Shown here: positions 32,946 through 40,887 of the stretch, piece after piece | Layout of the letters: every line of letters starts with the position of its first letter | Numbering within the stretch: position 1 is the first letter of the stretch | Origin: Aldehydirespirator sp965203575 | Lineage (GTDB): Bacteria > Actinomycetota > Acidimicrobiia > Acidimicrobiales > Aldehydirespiratoraceae | NCBI GenBank assembly: GCA_965203575.1 | Contig: OZ241894.1 | Location: forward strand, 1,612,001 to 1,676,000 | DNA length: 64,000 nucleotides | Direction of reading: 5' to 3' | Program-made: the position numbers and the translations under genes | Notes under the pieces: generated by a model | What the model was told of the DNA's origin: nothing | Database searches by the model: none | Seen by the model: the letters and a program-made list of their open reading frames with translations, nothing else

Positions 32946-33290
32946 TCAGCCGGCCGCCGCCGGCGCGGCTTCCGCAAGCAGGCCGCGGCGCTCAGCCTCG
33001 GCCTCGGGAAGCCTGAACAGTTTGTGGCGAACGATGTCGTCCGCGAGCCGCAGCCGCCGTTCGGTGTCGGGAAGACCGGCCGTGTCAGTCACGATCTCCC
33101 AGACCACGTACGTGCCCTCGGTCTTGTGGTTGATCTTGTAGGCGAACTTGCGCCGACCCCAGTTGTCGGTGGACACGATCGTCCCTCCCTCGTCGGTGAC
33201 GAGGCCGGCCACCTGGGCGATCACCGACTCGACGTCGGCCGTTCCGACATCGGAATCGATGATGATCATCAGTTCGTAGGCCCGCAGCAC
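32946..33290 (-). CDS. rpsF: 30S ribosomal protein bS6
   Basis: 114 residues. LRAYELMIIIDSDVG, NWGRRKFAYKINHKTEGTYVVWEI and the C-terminal Ala-rich tail are typical of S6, the S18 partner on the 30S platform. GTG at 33290 has GGGAGG 9 nt upstream. Open frame continues upstream to 33518 but is not S6-like and spans the leader hairpins. It is the first gene of the rpsF-ssb-rpsR-rplI-dnaB unit. Confidence 0.95.
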   Translation of the reverse strand: MLRAYELMIIIDSDVGTADVESVIAQVAGLVTDEGGTIVSTDNWGRRKFAYKINHKTEGTYVVWEIVTDTAGLPDTERRLRLADDIVRHKLFRLPEAEAERRGLLAEAAPAAAG

Positions 33291-33594
33291 GGGCAAGCAC
33301 CTCCCTCTGGACCCGGCGGAGCCGGGGCCCCTCTCCGGGGCAGGGTTGGGGAATTTTGTGTTGTTGAAAACAGACTGGACCCGATCGGATGAACCGGAGC
33401 CAGTCACGTCGTCGGCACGCAGGGTATCGGCCGCTACCCCGGTGCCAACCGGACCGCGTCCCAACCGGCCCGCCCCCCAGTCCATTGGCCTGGTGACCGG
33501 CGCTCCATCCCCAGCCATCCACAGAGCCTTCCCCAGATGCCCTCGGATTGTGACAGAGATGATCGGGGGCGCGCCCTACCGCTCGGACTCTGCC
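33291..33594 (-). promoter_or_regulatory. rpsF leader and promoter region with tandem hairpins
   Basis: This 304-nt gap holds no gene. Two GC-rich hairpins stand side by side just upstream of the rpsF ribosome-binding site: CCCGGC-GGA-GCCGGG (33312-33326) and GCCCC-TCTCC-GGGGC (33327-33341). An A/T-rich stretch lies at 33350-33370. A possible -10 element TACCCT on the minus strand is at 33421-33426. The position suits an S6:S18 autoregulatory leader, but I cannot confirm that fold by eye. Confidence 0.5.
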
Positions 33595-34440
33595 CTAGAC
33601 GCCGGCGATTCCGAGCGCGGCCAACTCGGCCTCCGACAGGTGGTACGACTCCTCCAAGGCCGGGAAGGCACCGGAACGAACATCGTCGGAGAAGCGGCGC
33701 ACAGCCTCCGTGGCGGCGGCATGCAGATCCGCGTAGCGACGCACGAACTTCGGAGCAAGCCGTTGCTCGATACCCAGCAGATCGTGGTAGACGAGCACCT
33801 GACCGTCGCAGTGGGGGCCGGCGCCGATGCCGATCGTCGGGATCTCGATCGCTTCGGTGACCATCTCCGCCACCTGGACGGGAACGCCCTCGAGCACGAT
33901 CGCGTAGCAACCGGCGTGCGCCAGTGACTTCGCCGCCTGCACCAGCCGGCGAGCTGCCTCGGCCTTGCGGCCCTGAACCTTGAAGCCTCCCATGGCGTGC
34001 ACCGACTGGGGCGTGAGGCCGATGTGACCCATCACCGGTATCTCGGCGTCGCAGATGCGTTCGATCATCGGCAGGCGCTTGCGGCCGCCCTCCAGCTTCA
34101 CCGAATGTGCCCCCGCCCTGATGAGTTGCGCCGCGTTGCGGACCGTCCTGGAGGCCGACACGTGGTAGCTCATCCATGGCAGGTCGCCCACGATGTGGGC
34201 GTCGGGCTTGGTCCTCGCCACGGCGGCCACGTGATGGGCCATGTCGTCGACGGTCACCTGCAGGGTGTCGTCGTAGCCGAGCACGACCATGGCAACGGAA
34301 TCGCCGACCAGGATGAGGTCGGCACCCGCCTCGTCCACGGCTCGGGCGCTCGGCGCGTCGTACGCCGTCACCATCACCAGCGGATCGGCCCCGTCTCGAA
34401 CCTTGCGTACCCGTATGGCGGGCGCGGTGAGCGTGTCCAT
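33595..34440 (-). CDS. panB: 3-methyl-2-oxobutanoate hydroxymethyltransferase
   Basis: 281 residues. PanB transfers a hydroxymethyl group from methylene-THF to 2-oxoisovalerate, the first step to pantothenate and CoA. Seen: VTAYDAPSARAVDEAGADLILVGDSVAMVVLGYDDT with metal Asp, KLEGG, GHIGLTPQSVHAMGGFKVQG and TIGIGAGPHCDGQVLVYHDLLG. ATG has AAGGAG upstream. It stands alone, 88 nt downstream of the DUF5318 gene. No panC or panD is present here. Confidence 0.96.
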   Translation of the reverse strand: MDTLTAPAIRVRKVRDGADPLVMVTAYDAPSARAVDEAGADLILVGDSVAMVVLGYDDTLQVTVDDMAHHVAAVARTKPDAHIVGDLPWMSYHVSASRTVRNAAQLIRAGAHSVKLEGGRKRLPMIERICDAEIPVMGHIGLTPQSVHAMGGFKVQGRKAEAARRLVQAAKSLAHAGCYAIVLEGVPVQVAEMVTEAIEIPTIGIGAGPHCDGQVLVYHDLLGIEQRLAPKFVRRYADLHAAATEAVRRFSDDVRSGAFPALEESYHLSEAELAALGIAGV

Positions 34441-34528
34441 GGGATGCTCCTTCCCGTCCAGCGCGCTGTGGCTGCCAGCGGTGACCGCAGGCTACCGCCC
34501 ACCGCGGCACGACCGCAAGCGGGAGATG

Positions 34529-34987
34529 TCAGGCTGAACGTTTGCCGCCGAGCGTGAACCGGCGCACAAGGTGGTTCCAGCCGCAGTCGGTGCAGACCTC
34601 GACCACGTACCCGGTCGACAGGCTGGCGCGGTGCTGCAAGCGCCGCATCTCTGCCAGGGTCGTGACGCAGCGGCCGTGCTTGGGAAGCCGCGAACCGAAG
34701 ACATACGTGACCTCGACGAGGTCCGCTACCGCGCACACCGGACACCTGCGGCCCGCCGGCTGGCCACAGAACTCCGCGTTCCGGTGCAACTCCCGTTGAG
34801 CGTCGCATACCTCGTGCCGACCGAGCTGGCCCGACTTCCAGGCTCTCAGAGTGGCCGCCCGAGCCAGCCGGTAGTCCACGGCCGCGGTCGCGGATCTCTC
34901 CGGCGCGAGGGCGCTCTCAGCGGCAGCCGTCGGCCCGGCCGGCAGGCCGCTCTCAGCGGCAGCCAGGCTGAACGGATTCGGCTTCAC
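34529..34987 (-). CDS. DUF5318 family zinc-ribbon protein
   Basis: 152 residues. Actinobacterial family of unknown function, with the recognisable pattern VDYRLARAATLRAWKSG, CPVCAVADLVEVTYVFG and YVVEVCTDCGWNHLVRRF. The two CxxC pairs probably bind zinc. GTG at 34987 overlaps the stop of the upstream nucleotidyltransferase gene by 4 nt (GTGA), so translation is coupled. The first 40 residues are an Ala/Gly/Pro-rich tail not typical of the domain. Confidence 0.82.
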   Translation of the reverse strand: MKPNPFSLAAAESGLPAGPTAAAESALAPERSATAAVDYRLARAATLRAWKSGQLGRHEVCDAQRELHRNAEFCGQPAGRRCPVCAVADLVEVTYVFGSRLPKHGRCVTTLAEMRRLQHRASLSTGYVVEVCTDCGWNHLVRRFTLGGKRSA

Positions 34988-36261
34988 GGTCCGGCACAGT
35001 AGTCCGTTGCCTGCCACCGTTGCAGGGCTTCCACCGCCTCGGCCCTGGTGAGCGCGCCTTCCTCGAAGGCCCTCTCACGCAGGAACGCAAGGGCGCGACC
35101 AACATCCGGACCAGGGTCGAGGCCGAGTACTGCCATCACTTCGTCGCCGTCGACCGGAAGCGTGAGATTGTCTACAGCCTCGACTCTTCGCAGCTCAGTG
35201 AGCGTGCCGGCAAAGTCGAGCAGCCGATCACTCGACTGGCCGGAGGCCGTGGCCACCGCGATGGCAAAGGCAAGGGCGGCATCCACCGGCGCTGGAGACG
35301 AAGCGACGAGCCGGCGGACCTCGGGCCGGCTGCTGCCCGTGTGGGCCAATCGGTCCCGGGTCGCGATCAGCGCGGCCGCTGACGAGACCACCGCGTTCGA
35401 GCAGCGCAGCCTGTGCAGGCAGGCCGCAGCGGCCTCAGCCGTGTCGCGTACGAACAACGAGGCCCAGCGGGCCGCCGGCTCGGCGGCCACGGCAGCCGCT
35501 ATCCGGCCCACTTCCGCGGCGTCGCGACGAGCCAGACCCTCAACCACCCGCTCGATCAGACCGGTGTGGAACAGGAAGCGGAAGCCCTCCGACGGGTCGT
35601 CAAGCAGCAGCAGTTTCTCGAATTCGTCGCGTACTCGCTCCACCGAGACGATGTCCAGCCGGTCGCCCATGGCCTCCACCGCACCGACCAGAGAATCGTC
35701 GGGCGCCAGCCCATGGCTGGCGATGAACCGGGCCGCTCGCAGCATGCGCAGCGGGTCGTCGCCGAAGGAGACCGAGGGGTCGAGAGGCGTACGCAACACC
35801 TGAGCCATCAGGTCGTCCCGCCCACTGTGCGGGTCGATCAGGGCGCCGTCGGCCGTGTCGATCGCCATCGCATTGACGGTGAAGTCGCGACGCGCCAGGT
35901 CCTGGATCACGTCGTCACCGAAGGCCACGGCAGGCTTGCGCGACCACCGCTCATAGCGATCGGCGCGGTGGGTGGTGATCTCGAAGGCCCGCCCGTCCAC
36001 GACGCATCCGATGGTGCCGAACCGCTCGCCCTGGGTCCAGACCGACGTTGCCACATCACCGACGATCCGCCGCACGGCCGCCGGGCGGGCGTCAGTGGTG
36101 CAGTCGAGATCCGCTCCGGGGAGGAACCGGCCGGCGACAGCCTCACGCACCACTCCACCGACGAGGTACAACCGATGCCCTGCGGCCTCGAAGAGCAGGG
36201 TCAGACCGGACGCGGCGCGCCGCGCCGCCGACAGCGCCTCCCGGGCCTCTGCCCTCACCAC
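34984..36261 (-). CDS. pcnA: CCA tRNA nucleotidyltransferase / poly(A) polymerase family
   Basis: 425 residues, class II nucleotidyltransferase that maintains tRNA CCA ends. GG-R motif LYLVGGVVREAVAG and metal motif DLDCTTDARP, then RRDFTVNAMAID, DPHSGRDDLMAQVLRTP and DPLRMLRAARFIAS. Actinobacterial homologues such as M. tuberculosis PcnA usually have a C-terminal HD domain, whose His-Asp pattern I do not find. GTG at 36261 has AAGG 7 nt upstream, inside the end of the deacetylase-like gene (12 nt downstream of its stop on this strand). Confidence 0.88.
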   Translation of the reverse strand: MVRAEAREALSAARRAASGLTLLFEAAGHRLYLVGGVVREAVAGRFLPGADLDCTTDARPAAVRRIVGDVATSVWTQGERFGTIGCVVDGRAFEITTHRADRYERWSRKPAVAFGDDVIQDLARRDFTVNAMAIDTADGALIDPHSGRDDLMAQVLRTPLDPSVSFGDDPLRMLRAARFIASHGLAPDDSLVGAVEAMGDRLDIVSVERVRDEFEKLLLLDDPSEGFRFLFHTGLIERVVEGLARRDAAEVGRIAAAVAAEPAARWASLFVRDTAEAAAACLHRLRCSNAVVSSAAALIATRDRLAHTGSSRPEVRRLVASSPAPVDAALAFAIAVATASGQSSDRLLDFAGTLTELRRVEAVDNLTLPVDGDEVMAVLGLDPGPDVGRALAFLRERAFEEGALTRAEAVEALQRWQATDYCAGP

Positions 36262-36271
36262 ACCTTGGCCT

Positions 36272-37276
36272 TCACCGCATGTCGCCCCGCGTGGCGAGCT
36301 CGGCCGCCGCTCGCACGACCTCCATCCCTGGGCCGGCGCTGCTGGCGGGCTCGGGCCGCAAGTCGAGGCCCAGCAATGCTCCGGCCACGGCATACGACGA
36401 GGCCCGTGTGGCTTCAAGATCGTAGCCGCCCTCGAGCACGGCCACCGTCCGCGGCGCCAGCGGCATCAGCTGACGGACGAAGTCTCCGTAGTCCGACGAC
36501 GAATAGCACAAGCCCGTCAACGGGTCGGCCCGATGCCCGTCATAGCCCGCCGACACCAACAGCCAATCCGGGGCGAACCGCTCGACTGTTGGAATGATCG
36601 CTTCGTCCAGCGCGGCCCGGGCCACCTCGCCGGTAGCGCCGGGCGGCAGCGGCACATTGACTGTGAAGCCCTCTCCTGGGCCGGCGCCCCGCTCGTCTAG
36701 CGCTCCCGTGCCCGGATAGAGCGGGTACTGGTGAATCGACGCATAGAGAACATCGTCACGACTGAAGAACACGTCTTGCGTGCCGTTGCCGTGGTGGGCG
36801 TCGATATCGACAATGGCAACCCGGTGGCCGGCCTCGGCCAGCGAGGCCGCGGCCACGGCAACCGAGTTGAACAGGCAGAAGCCCATGGACGCCGAAGGCG
36901 TGGCGTGATGTCCCGGCGGCCGCACGATGCAGTAGGCCTCGGCTTCGGTGCCCCTGGCTCCGAGCTGCTCCACAGCCGACAGCACCGCTCCGGCCGCGAG
37001 CAGTGCTGCGTCCAGGCTGGCTTCGCCCATGGGAGTGTCGGCATCCAGGTGGCCGCCGCCATGCTCCGCGAGCGCTACGACCCGATCGATCATCTCCGGA
37101 CGATGAACCAGCTCCAACTCCGACCGCTCCGCCGGCCTCGGTGTGCGGCTGCCCGAGAGCAACTCGGCGTCCACTGCCGTCACCCCGGCCAGTGCGGCTC
37201 TCAAGCGGTCAGGCCTCTCGGGATGCCGGTACCCGGTGTCGTGGTCGAGGAAACGCTCGTCGGTGATCACCAGCAC
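36272..37276 (-). CDS. histone deacetylase family (AcuC/HDAC-like) hydrolase
   Basis: 334 residues, zinc amidohydrolase of the arginase/deacetylase fold. Seen: YRHPERPDRL, YCIVRPPGHHATPSASMGFCLFN, the zinc ligands in VDIDAHHGNGTQDVFF and SAGYDGHRADPL, and LEGGYD. It may remove acetyl groups from lysines or polyamines; bacterial relatives include AcuC and acetylpolyamine amidohydrolase. The GTG start at 37276 has TACGAT 7 nt upstream and no Shine-Dalgarno, so it looks leaderless. It is directly upstream of pcnA. Confidence 0.9.
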   Translation of the reverse strand: MLVITDERFLDHDTGYRHPERPDRLRAALAGVTAVDAELLSGSRTPRPAERSELELVHRPEMIDRVVALAEHGGGHLDADTPMGEASLDAALLAAGAVLSAVEQLGARGTEAEAYCIVRPPGHHATPSASMGFCLFNSVAVAAASLAEAGHRVAIVDIDAHHGNGTQDVFFSRDDVLYASIHQYPLYPGTGALDERGAGPGEGFTVNVPLPPGATGEVARAALDEAIIPTVERFAPDWLLVSAGYDGHRADPLTGLCYSSSDYGDFVRQLMPLAPRTVAVLEGGYDLEATRASSYAVAGALLGLDLRPEPASSAGPGMEVVRAAAELATRGDMR

Positions 37277-37283
37277 GGTCCGG

Positions 37284-37289
37284 ATCGTA
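37284..37289 (-). promoter_or_regulatory. -10 element TACGAT, leaderless start of deacetylase-like gene
   Basis: On the minus strand TACGAT is followed by exactly 7 nt and the GTG at 37276. No Shine-Dalgarno is present. Confidence 0.45.
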
Positions 37290-37384
37290 CCTGGTGCCTC
37301 TACGCGGTTAATGAGCGCGGACCCGGACCGAGACCACTACCACCACCGGCGCGTATCGTGGCGGCGCATGCGACGTCTGAGTTC

Positions 37385-38089
37385 GTGGCACTGACTTCGG
37401 TACGGATCGGCTCGGCGCGATTTCGCGTCGGGCCCTGGCAGGGCCAGCATGACGTGGCGTACCTCGCCCCGGTCACCGCCGCTTCGACTCTCGCGCCCCC
37501 GGTATTGGCCTCCCTGCGGGATCGGCTCCTGCATCAGGGGTTCAGGTCCGTCACTACTGCTGCCGTTGCTCCGCCGGCACGCGACCGGCTGGTCAACGAC
37601 GGCTTCAGCATCCGGTCCGAACTCACGGCCCTGAGCCGGGATCTAGAGGCCTACGGAAGGCTGGCATACCCTGGCGGGCGCACCCGGAGGGCCCGCCGTC
37701 GTGACCTGGATGGTGTTCTGCGGGTTGATACCGGGGCTTTCCCCCCGTTCTGGCGCCTCGACGCCGAAGGTCTCCACGAGGCCCGCACCGCCACACCGTC
37801 AAGTCGATGGCGAGTGATCCGAAGCCCGGAGGTGACGGCCTACAGCATCACGGGACGAGCGGGGCCGATGGGCTACTTGCAGCGACTGGCGGTGGCAACC
37901 CACTCCCAGCGCCGGGGCCTGGGCACGATGCTGGTCTTGGACGCACTGAACTGGCTGCAACGCCGAGGTGCGCAAACCGCGCTGGTCAACACCCCGCCCG
38001 ACAACGAGCGAGCCCTAGCGCTCTATCAGCGGTGCGGGTTCCACCTAGAGCCCGACCGACTCGCAGTCCTGCACCGCGACCTGGCCTGA
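37385..38089 (+). CDS. GNAT family N-acetyltransferase
   Basis: 234 residues with a C-terminal GNAT domain: GYLQRLAVATHSQRRGLGTMLVLDALNWLQRRGAQTALVNTPPDNERALALYQRCGFHLEPD contains the acetyl-CoA loop QRRGLG. The N-terminal half (ASLRDRLLHQGFRSVTTAAV) looks like a second, degenerate GNAT lobe. The start is uncertain: GTG at 37385 or at 37358. A possible -10 TATCGT at 37354-37359 would exclude the earlier one. In that case an 8-codon ORF (ATG 37368) overlaps the start. Substrate unknown; location between an HDAC-like gene and degV is suggestive of acyl-group control but no more. Confidence 0.78.
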   Translation: MALTSVRIGSARFRVGPWQGQHDVAYLAPVTAASTLAPPVLASLRDRLLHQGFRSVTTAAVAPPARDRLVNDGFSIRSELTALSRDLEAYGRLAYPGGRTRRARRRDLDGVLRVDTGAFPPFWRLDAEGLHEARTATPSSRWRVIRSPEVTAYSITGRAGPMGYLQRLAVATHSQRRGLGTMLVLDALNWLQRRGAQTALVNTPPDNERALALYQRCGFHLEPDRLAVLHRDLA

Positions 38090-38220
38090 CCGGACACGCA
38101 GTCCCTGCACCATGGCCTCGCTGAGCGGTGCTACCGTCGCTACACCGGCTCCACCGCCGCAGAGGGATCGATGCGGGGCTGGGCGCCAACCTCCCACAAC
38201 CAGCAATACGAGGAGCTGAC

Positions 38221-39069
38221 ATGGCCGTTGGCATCGTCACCGACAGTTCCTGCGACCTCGGCGACGCCGAACTCGACGGGCTTGATGTGCAGATCGTCCC
38301 GTTGTTCATCCGTTTCGGAACCGACGAGTTCGTCGACCGCGAGCAGATCGCGGTGGAGGACTTCTATCAGCGGATGGCGGCCACCGAGGAGTTGCCGCAG
38401 ACCGCGGCACCGCCGCCCGGACGCTTCGAACAGGCCTTCCGGCGGTGCTTGGACGCCGGCTCCGAGGCTGTCGTGTGCATCAATCTGTCTGCGGCCATCT
38501 CGGCCACGATGCAATCGGCAGTGCAGGCTGCCGACGCCATCCGAGTTGAGGATGGCGGCGTCGATATCCGGGTGCTGGACAGCCGGTCGGTGACGGCCGG
38601 ACTGGGCACGCTGGTGCTGCAGGCGGCTCGCATGGCCACCGACGGCGCCGGCGCCGATGCCATCGAGAGATTCGTGGCGGACGCCTCCGAGCGAACGCAT
38701 GTCTTCGGCACCCTCGACACCCTGGAGAACCTCCGCAAGGGGGGACGCATCGGCGGCGCTCAGGCCCTGCTCGGCTCGATGTTGTCGATCAAGCCCATTG
38801 TCGACATTTCCAGTGGCGAGGTGGCGGAGGCCGCCAAGCAACGGACCCGGCGCAAGGCGCTCGGGTGGCTGCGCGACACGGTGAGGGCGGCGGCGCCGGT
38901 GGAACACCTCGCGGTCATGCACGGCGAGGCTCCCGACGTGGACGATTTCTGCAAGATGCTGGCCGAAGTGCACTCCGGCGACATCCGGGTCTGCAAGGTC
39001 GGACCGGTCGTGGGCACCCACGCCGGTCAGGGCGTGCTGGGCGTGGCGTACCAGGTTCCAGCCCCCTGA
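38221..39069 (+). CDS. DegV family fatty-acid-binding protein
   Basis: 282 residues. DegV fold with N-terminal VGIVTDSSCDLG, LFIRFGTDEFVD, TAAPPPGRFEQAF, VVCINLSAAISATMQSA, VLDSRSVTAGLG and GRIGGAQALLGSMLSIKPIVD. In firmicutes and probably elsewhere these proteins (FakB) bind a fatty acid for phosphorylation by FakA. No FakA (DAK-domain kinase) gene is in the window. ATG has GAGGAG 5 nt upstream. Confidence 0.9.
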   Translation: MAVGIVTDSSCDLGDAELDGLDVQIVPLFIRFGTDEFVDREQIAVEDFYQRMAATEELPQTAAPPPGRFEQAFRRCLDAGSEAVVCINLSAAISATMQSAVQAADAIRVEDGGVDIRVLDSRSVTAGLGTLVLQAARMATDGAGADAIERFVADASERTHVFGTLDTLENLRKGGRIGGAQALLGSMLSIKPIVDISSGEVAEAAKQRTRRKALGWLRDTVRAAAPVEHLAVMHGEAPDVDDFCKMLAEVHSGDIRVCKVGPVVGTHAGQGVLGVAYQVPAP

Positions 39070-39122
39070 GAGCGAGCGCGGACTGAAATGAGGCCTGTCG
39101 CGTCGCAACGGGTCACTCCCGC

Positions 39123-39165
39123 TCTTGTTCGCTACGCTCACGGGCCGCTCGGGCCACGGCCTCGC
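39123..39165. repeat. dispersed intergenic repeat, copy 2
   Basis: TCTTGTTCGCT (39123-39133) and a 24-nt GC-rich block (39142-39165) repeat the two blocks found at 29641-29684, with 8 instead of 9 nt between them. This copy lies between degV and the sigma-factor gene. Confidence 0.7.
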
Positions 39166-39231
39166 CCGTATGAGCCTGATTCGCGCATCCATCCGCTCGG
39201 CCTCTGAGCCCATCGTTGGGAGCCGGTTTCG

Positions 39232-39831
39232 ATTCGCGACGACCTCGACGACGCCAGACTCACCAAGGCCGCACGGGCCGGAGACCGGCGTGCTCTCGAG
39301 CAGTTGCTGCGGCTCCACCATGATCAGATCCACGCCATCTGCAGGCGCCTGGCCGGCAACGACGCCGACGGGCAGGACGCCACCCAGGAAGCGCTCATTG
39401 CCATCGTCAGGGGGCTCCCCCACTTCCACGGCACAGCCAAGTTCTCGACCTGGGCCTACCGGGTAGCAACCAACGCCGCTCTCGACGAACTGCGGAGACG
39501 TAGCCGCCGCCCGGTGCCCACGGTGATCGAGGCAAGCGACCGCTTCGCCGGCACGGCCACCGCCGACGACTCGACCGCGGTGGTGACACGACTCGACCTT
39601 GATGCCGCGCTGGCCCAGTTGCCCGAGGAGTTTCGAGCACCAGTCGTGTTGCGTGACGTCGCCGGCTGTGACTACGCAGAGATCGGGTCGATCCTGCGGA
39701 TCCCCGCGGGAACGGTCAGATCCCGGATCGCGAGGGGCCGAGCCCGGTTGGCGGAGGCGATGCGAGCCAACGGCGGGAACCACCACGACGCCGCGGAACG
39801 TCGAAATGACGAGGCAAGCGATCATGAGTGA
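39232..39831 (+). CDS. sigM: ECF RNA polymerase sigma factor (SigM position), apparent AUU start
   Basis: 199 residues if it starts at ATT 39232. Region 2: DDARLTKAARAGDRRALEQLLRLHHDQIHAICRRLAGNDADGQDATQEALIAI and FSTWAYRVATNAALDELRRR in short blocks; region 4: LPEEFRAPVVLRDVAGCDYAEIGSILRIPAGTVRSRIARGRARL. The first canonical start is TTG 39304, which would delete the first 24 residues including typical ECF helix 1. ATT 39232 has GGGAG 9 nt upstream, and the frame is closed by a stop at 39205. It overlaps the anti-sigma gene by 8 nt. The sigM name rests on synteny with trxB-trxA-parB. Confidence 0.85.
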   Translation: MRDDLDDARLTKAARAGDRRALEQLLRLHHDQIHAICRRLAGNDADGQDATQEALIAIVRGLPHFHGTAKFSTWAYRVATNAALDELRRRSRRPVPTVIEASDRFAGTATADDSTAVVTRLDLDAALAQLPEEFRAPVVLRDVAGCDYAEIGSILRIPAGTVRSRIARGRARLAEAMRANGGNHHDAAERRNDEASDHE

Positions 39832-40840
39832 CGAACAACTTCGCGAAGACGGACTCGTCTCGGCCTATCTCGACGGTGAGGCAACCCCGGCTGAGATCGC
39901 CGAGGTCGAGCAGGACGGCGCGCTGATGGCTCGAGTCGAGCAGCTGCGGTCGGTTCGCGACGCCGTGGCCGCGCCGGTTGCACCCGTGCCCGAGGAACTG
40001 CGAGACCGGATGATCAGCGCCGCACTCGCGGTGGCCGATGCCGAGACCGACCAACGACGCGAAGCCAGGATCGTTCCGATCCACCGGCGTCGCGAGACGC
40101 TGCTCGCGGTGGCCGCGGCGGCCATCCTTCTCGCCGCCGTCGTCAGTGCGGGCTTGATCGCCAGCAGGGGCGGTGACGAGTCGGCCGATATGGCCGCCGA
40201 GGCTACTGCCGCGGCCGACGCCGGGGCCATAGCAGAAGCCGCACCTGCTGCCACCGCAGCCCCGGCCGAAGCCGACATGGCGATGGCCGATGACACGGCC
40301 GACTACGAGATGGCGGCCGAGCCCATGCCAGAGGAAGAGCCGATGGCCGAAGAAGAACCGATGGCCGAGGAGGCGCTCGCGGCTACGGCCGACGCGGAGG
40401 GAACCGTCGATCCCGAAGCTGTCGCTGAGCTTGAGGCCGCCTTGGCTGCAGCCGAAGCAGAGTCGGCGATGGAGGCACCCGCGGAGGAAACCGCGGATGC
40501 CGCCGAAGAGGAACGGCGCACGGCCGGCGAGGCAGCCGTGCCGGTCGTCGACCTGGGCGCGTTCGAGAGCCTCGAGTCGCTCTTCGGCGACATCACAGTG
40601 CGCTGGTCCGCCGCGCTCGAGGATGGAGCGACCGCGGATTCCGGGACGTGCTCGGCAACGGTGCACGAGCGGGAACTCGAGTCGGATGTCGAGACTGGAC
40701 GACCCTTCATTGCCACGGTCGGAGCCGAAGATCCCCTGGTCTTCGACGGCCGGTTCGCCCGCCGATCCGACGGCACCGCCATCATCATCTACGCGGCGCC
40801 ACCCGACTGTGAGACCGGAGTCCGCGAGCTGCCCGGTTGA
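39824..40840 (+). CDS. putative membrane-anchored anti-sigma factor
   Basis: 338 residues. N-terminal helical domain (LREDGLVSAYLDGEATPAEIAEVEQ) like anti-sigma domains but without the His-x3-Cys-x2-Cys zinc motif. A single TM helix lies at about 91-113, then an extracytoplasmic Ala/Glu/Met-rich stretch (about 120-240) with repeats of the type EPMAEE, and a C-terminal domain of about 90 residues with two Cys. It overlaps the sigma gene by 8 nt. It is judged an anti-sigma factor by its position and topology, not by strong family motifs. Confidence 0.7.
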   Translation: MSDEQLREDGLVSAYLDGEATPAEIAEVEQDGALMARVEQLRSVRDAVAAPVAPVPEELRDRMISAALAVADAETDQRREARIVPIHRRRETLLAVAAAAILLAAVVSAGLIASRGGDESADMAAEATAAADAGAIAEAAPAATAAPAEADMAMADDTADYEMAAEPMPEEEPMAEEEPMAEEALAATADAEGTVDPEAVAELEAALAAAEAESAMEAPAEETADAAEEERRTAGEAAVPVVDLGAFESLESLFGDITVRWSAALEDGATADSGTCSATVHERELESDVETGRPFIATVGAEDPLVFDGRFARRSDGTAIIIYAAPPDCETGVRELPG

Positions 40841-40873
40841 CGCCTACGAGCAAGCCGCTGGGCAGGCCGCCGG

Positions 40874-40879
40874 TAGGCT
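40874..40879 (+). promoter_or_regulatory. -10 element TAGGCT, leaderless start
   Basis: TAGGCT is followed by 8 nt and the ATG at 40888. No Shine-Dalgarno is present. Confidence 0.4.
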
Positions 40880-40887
40880 GCACGACC

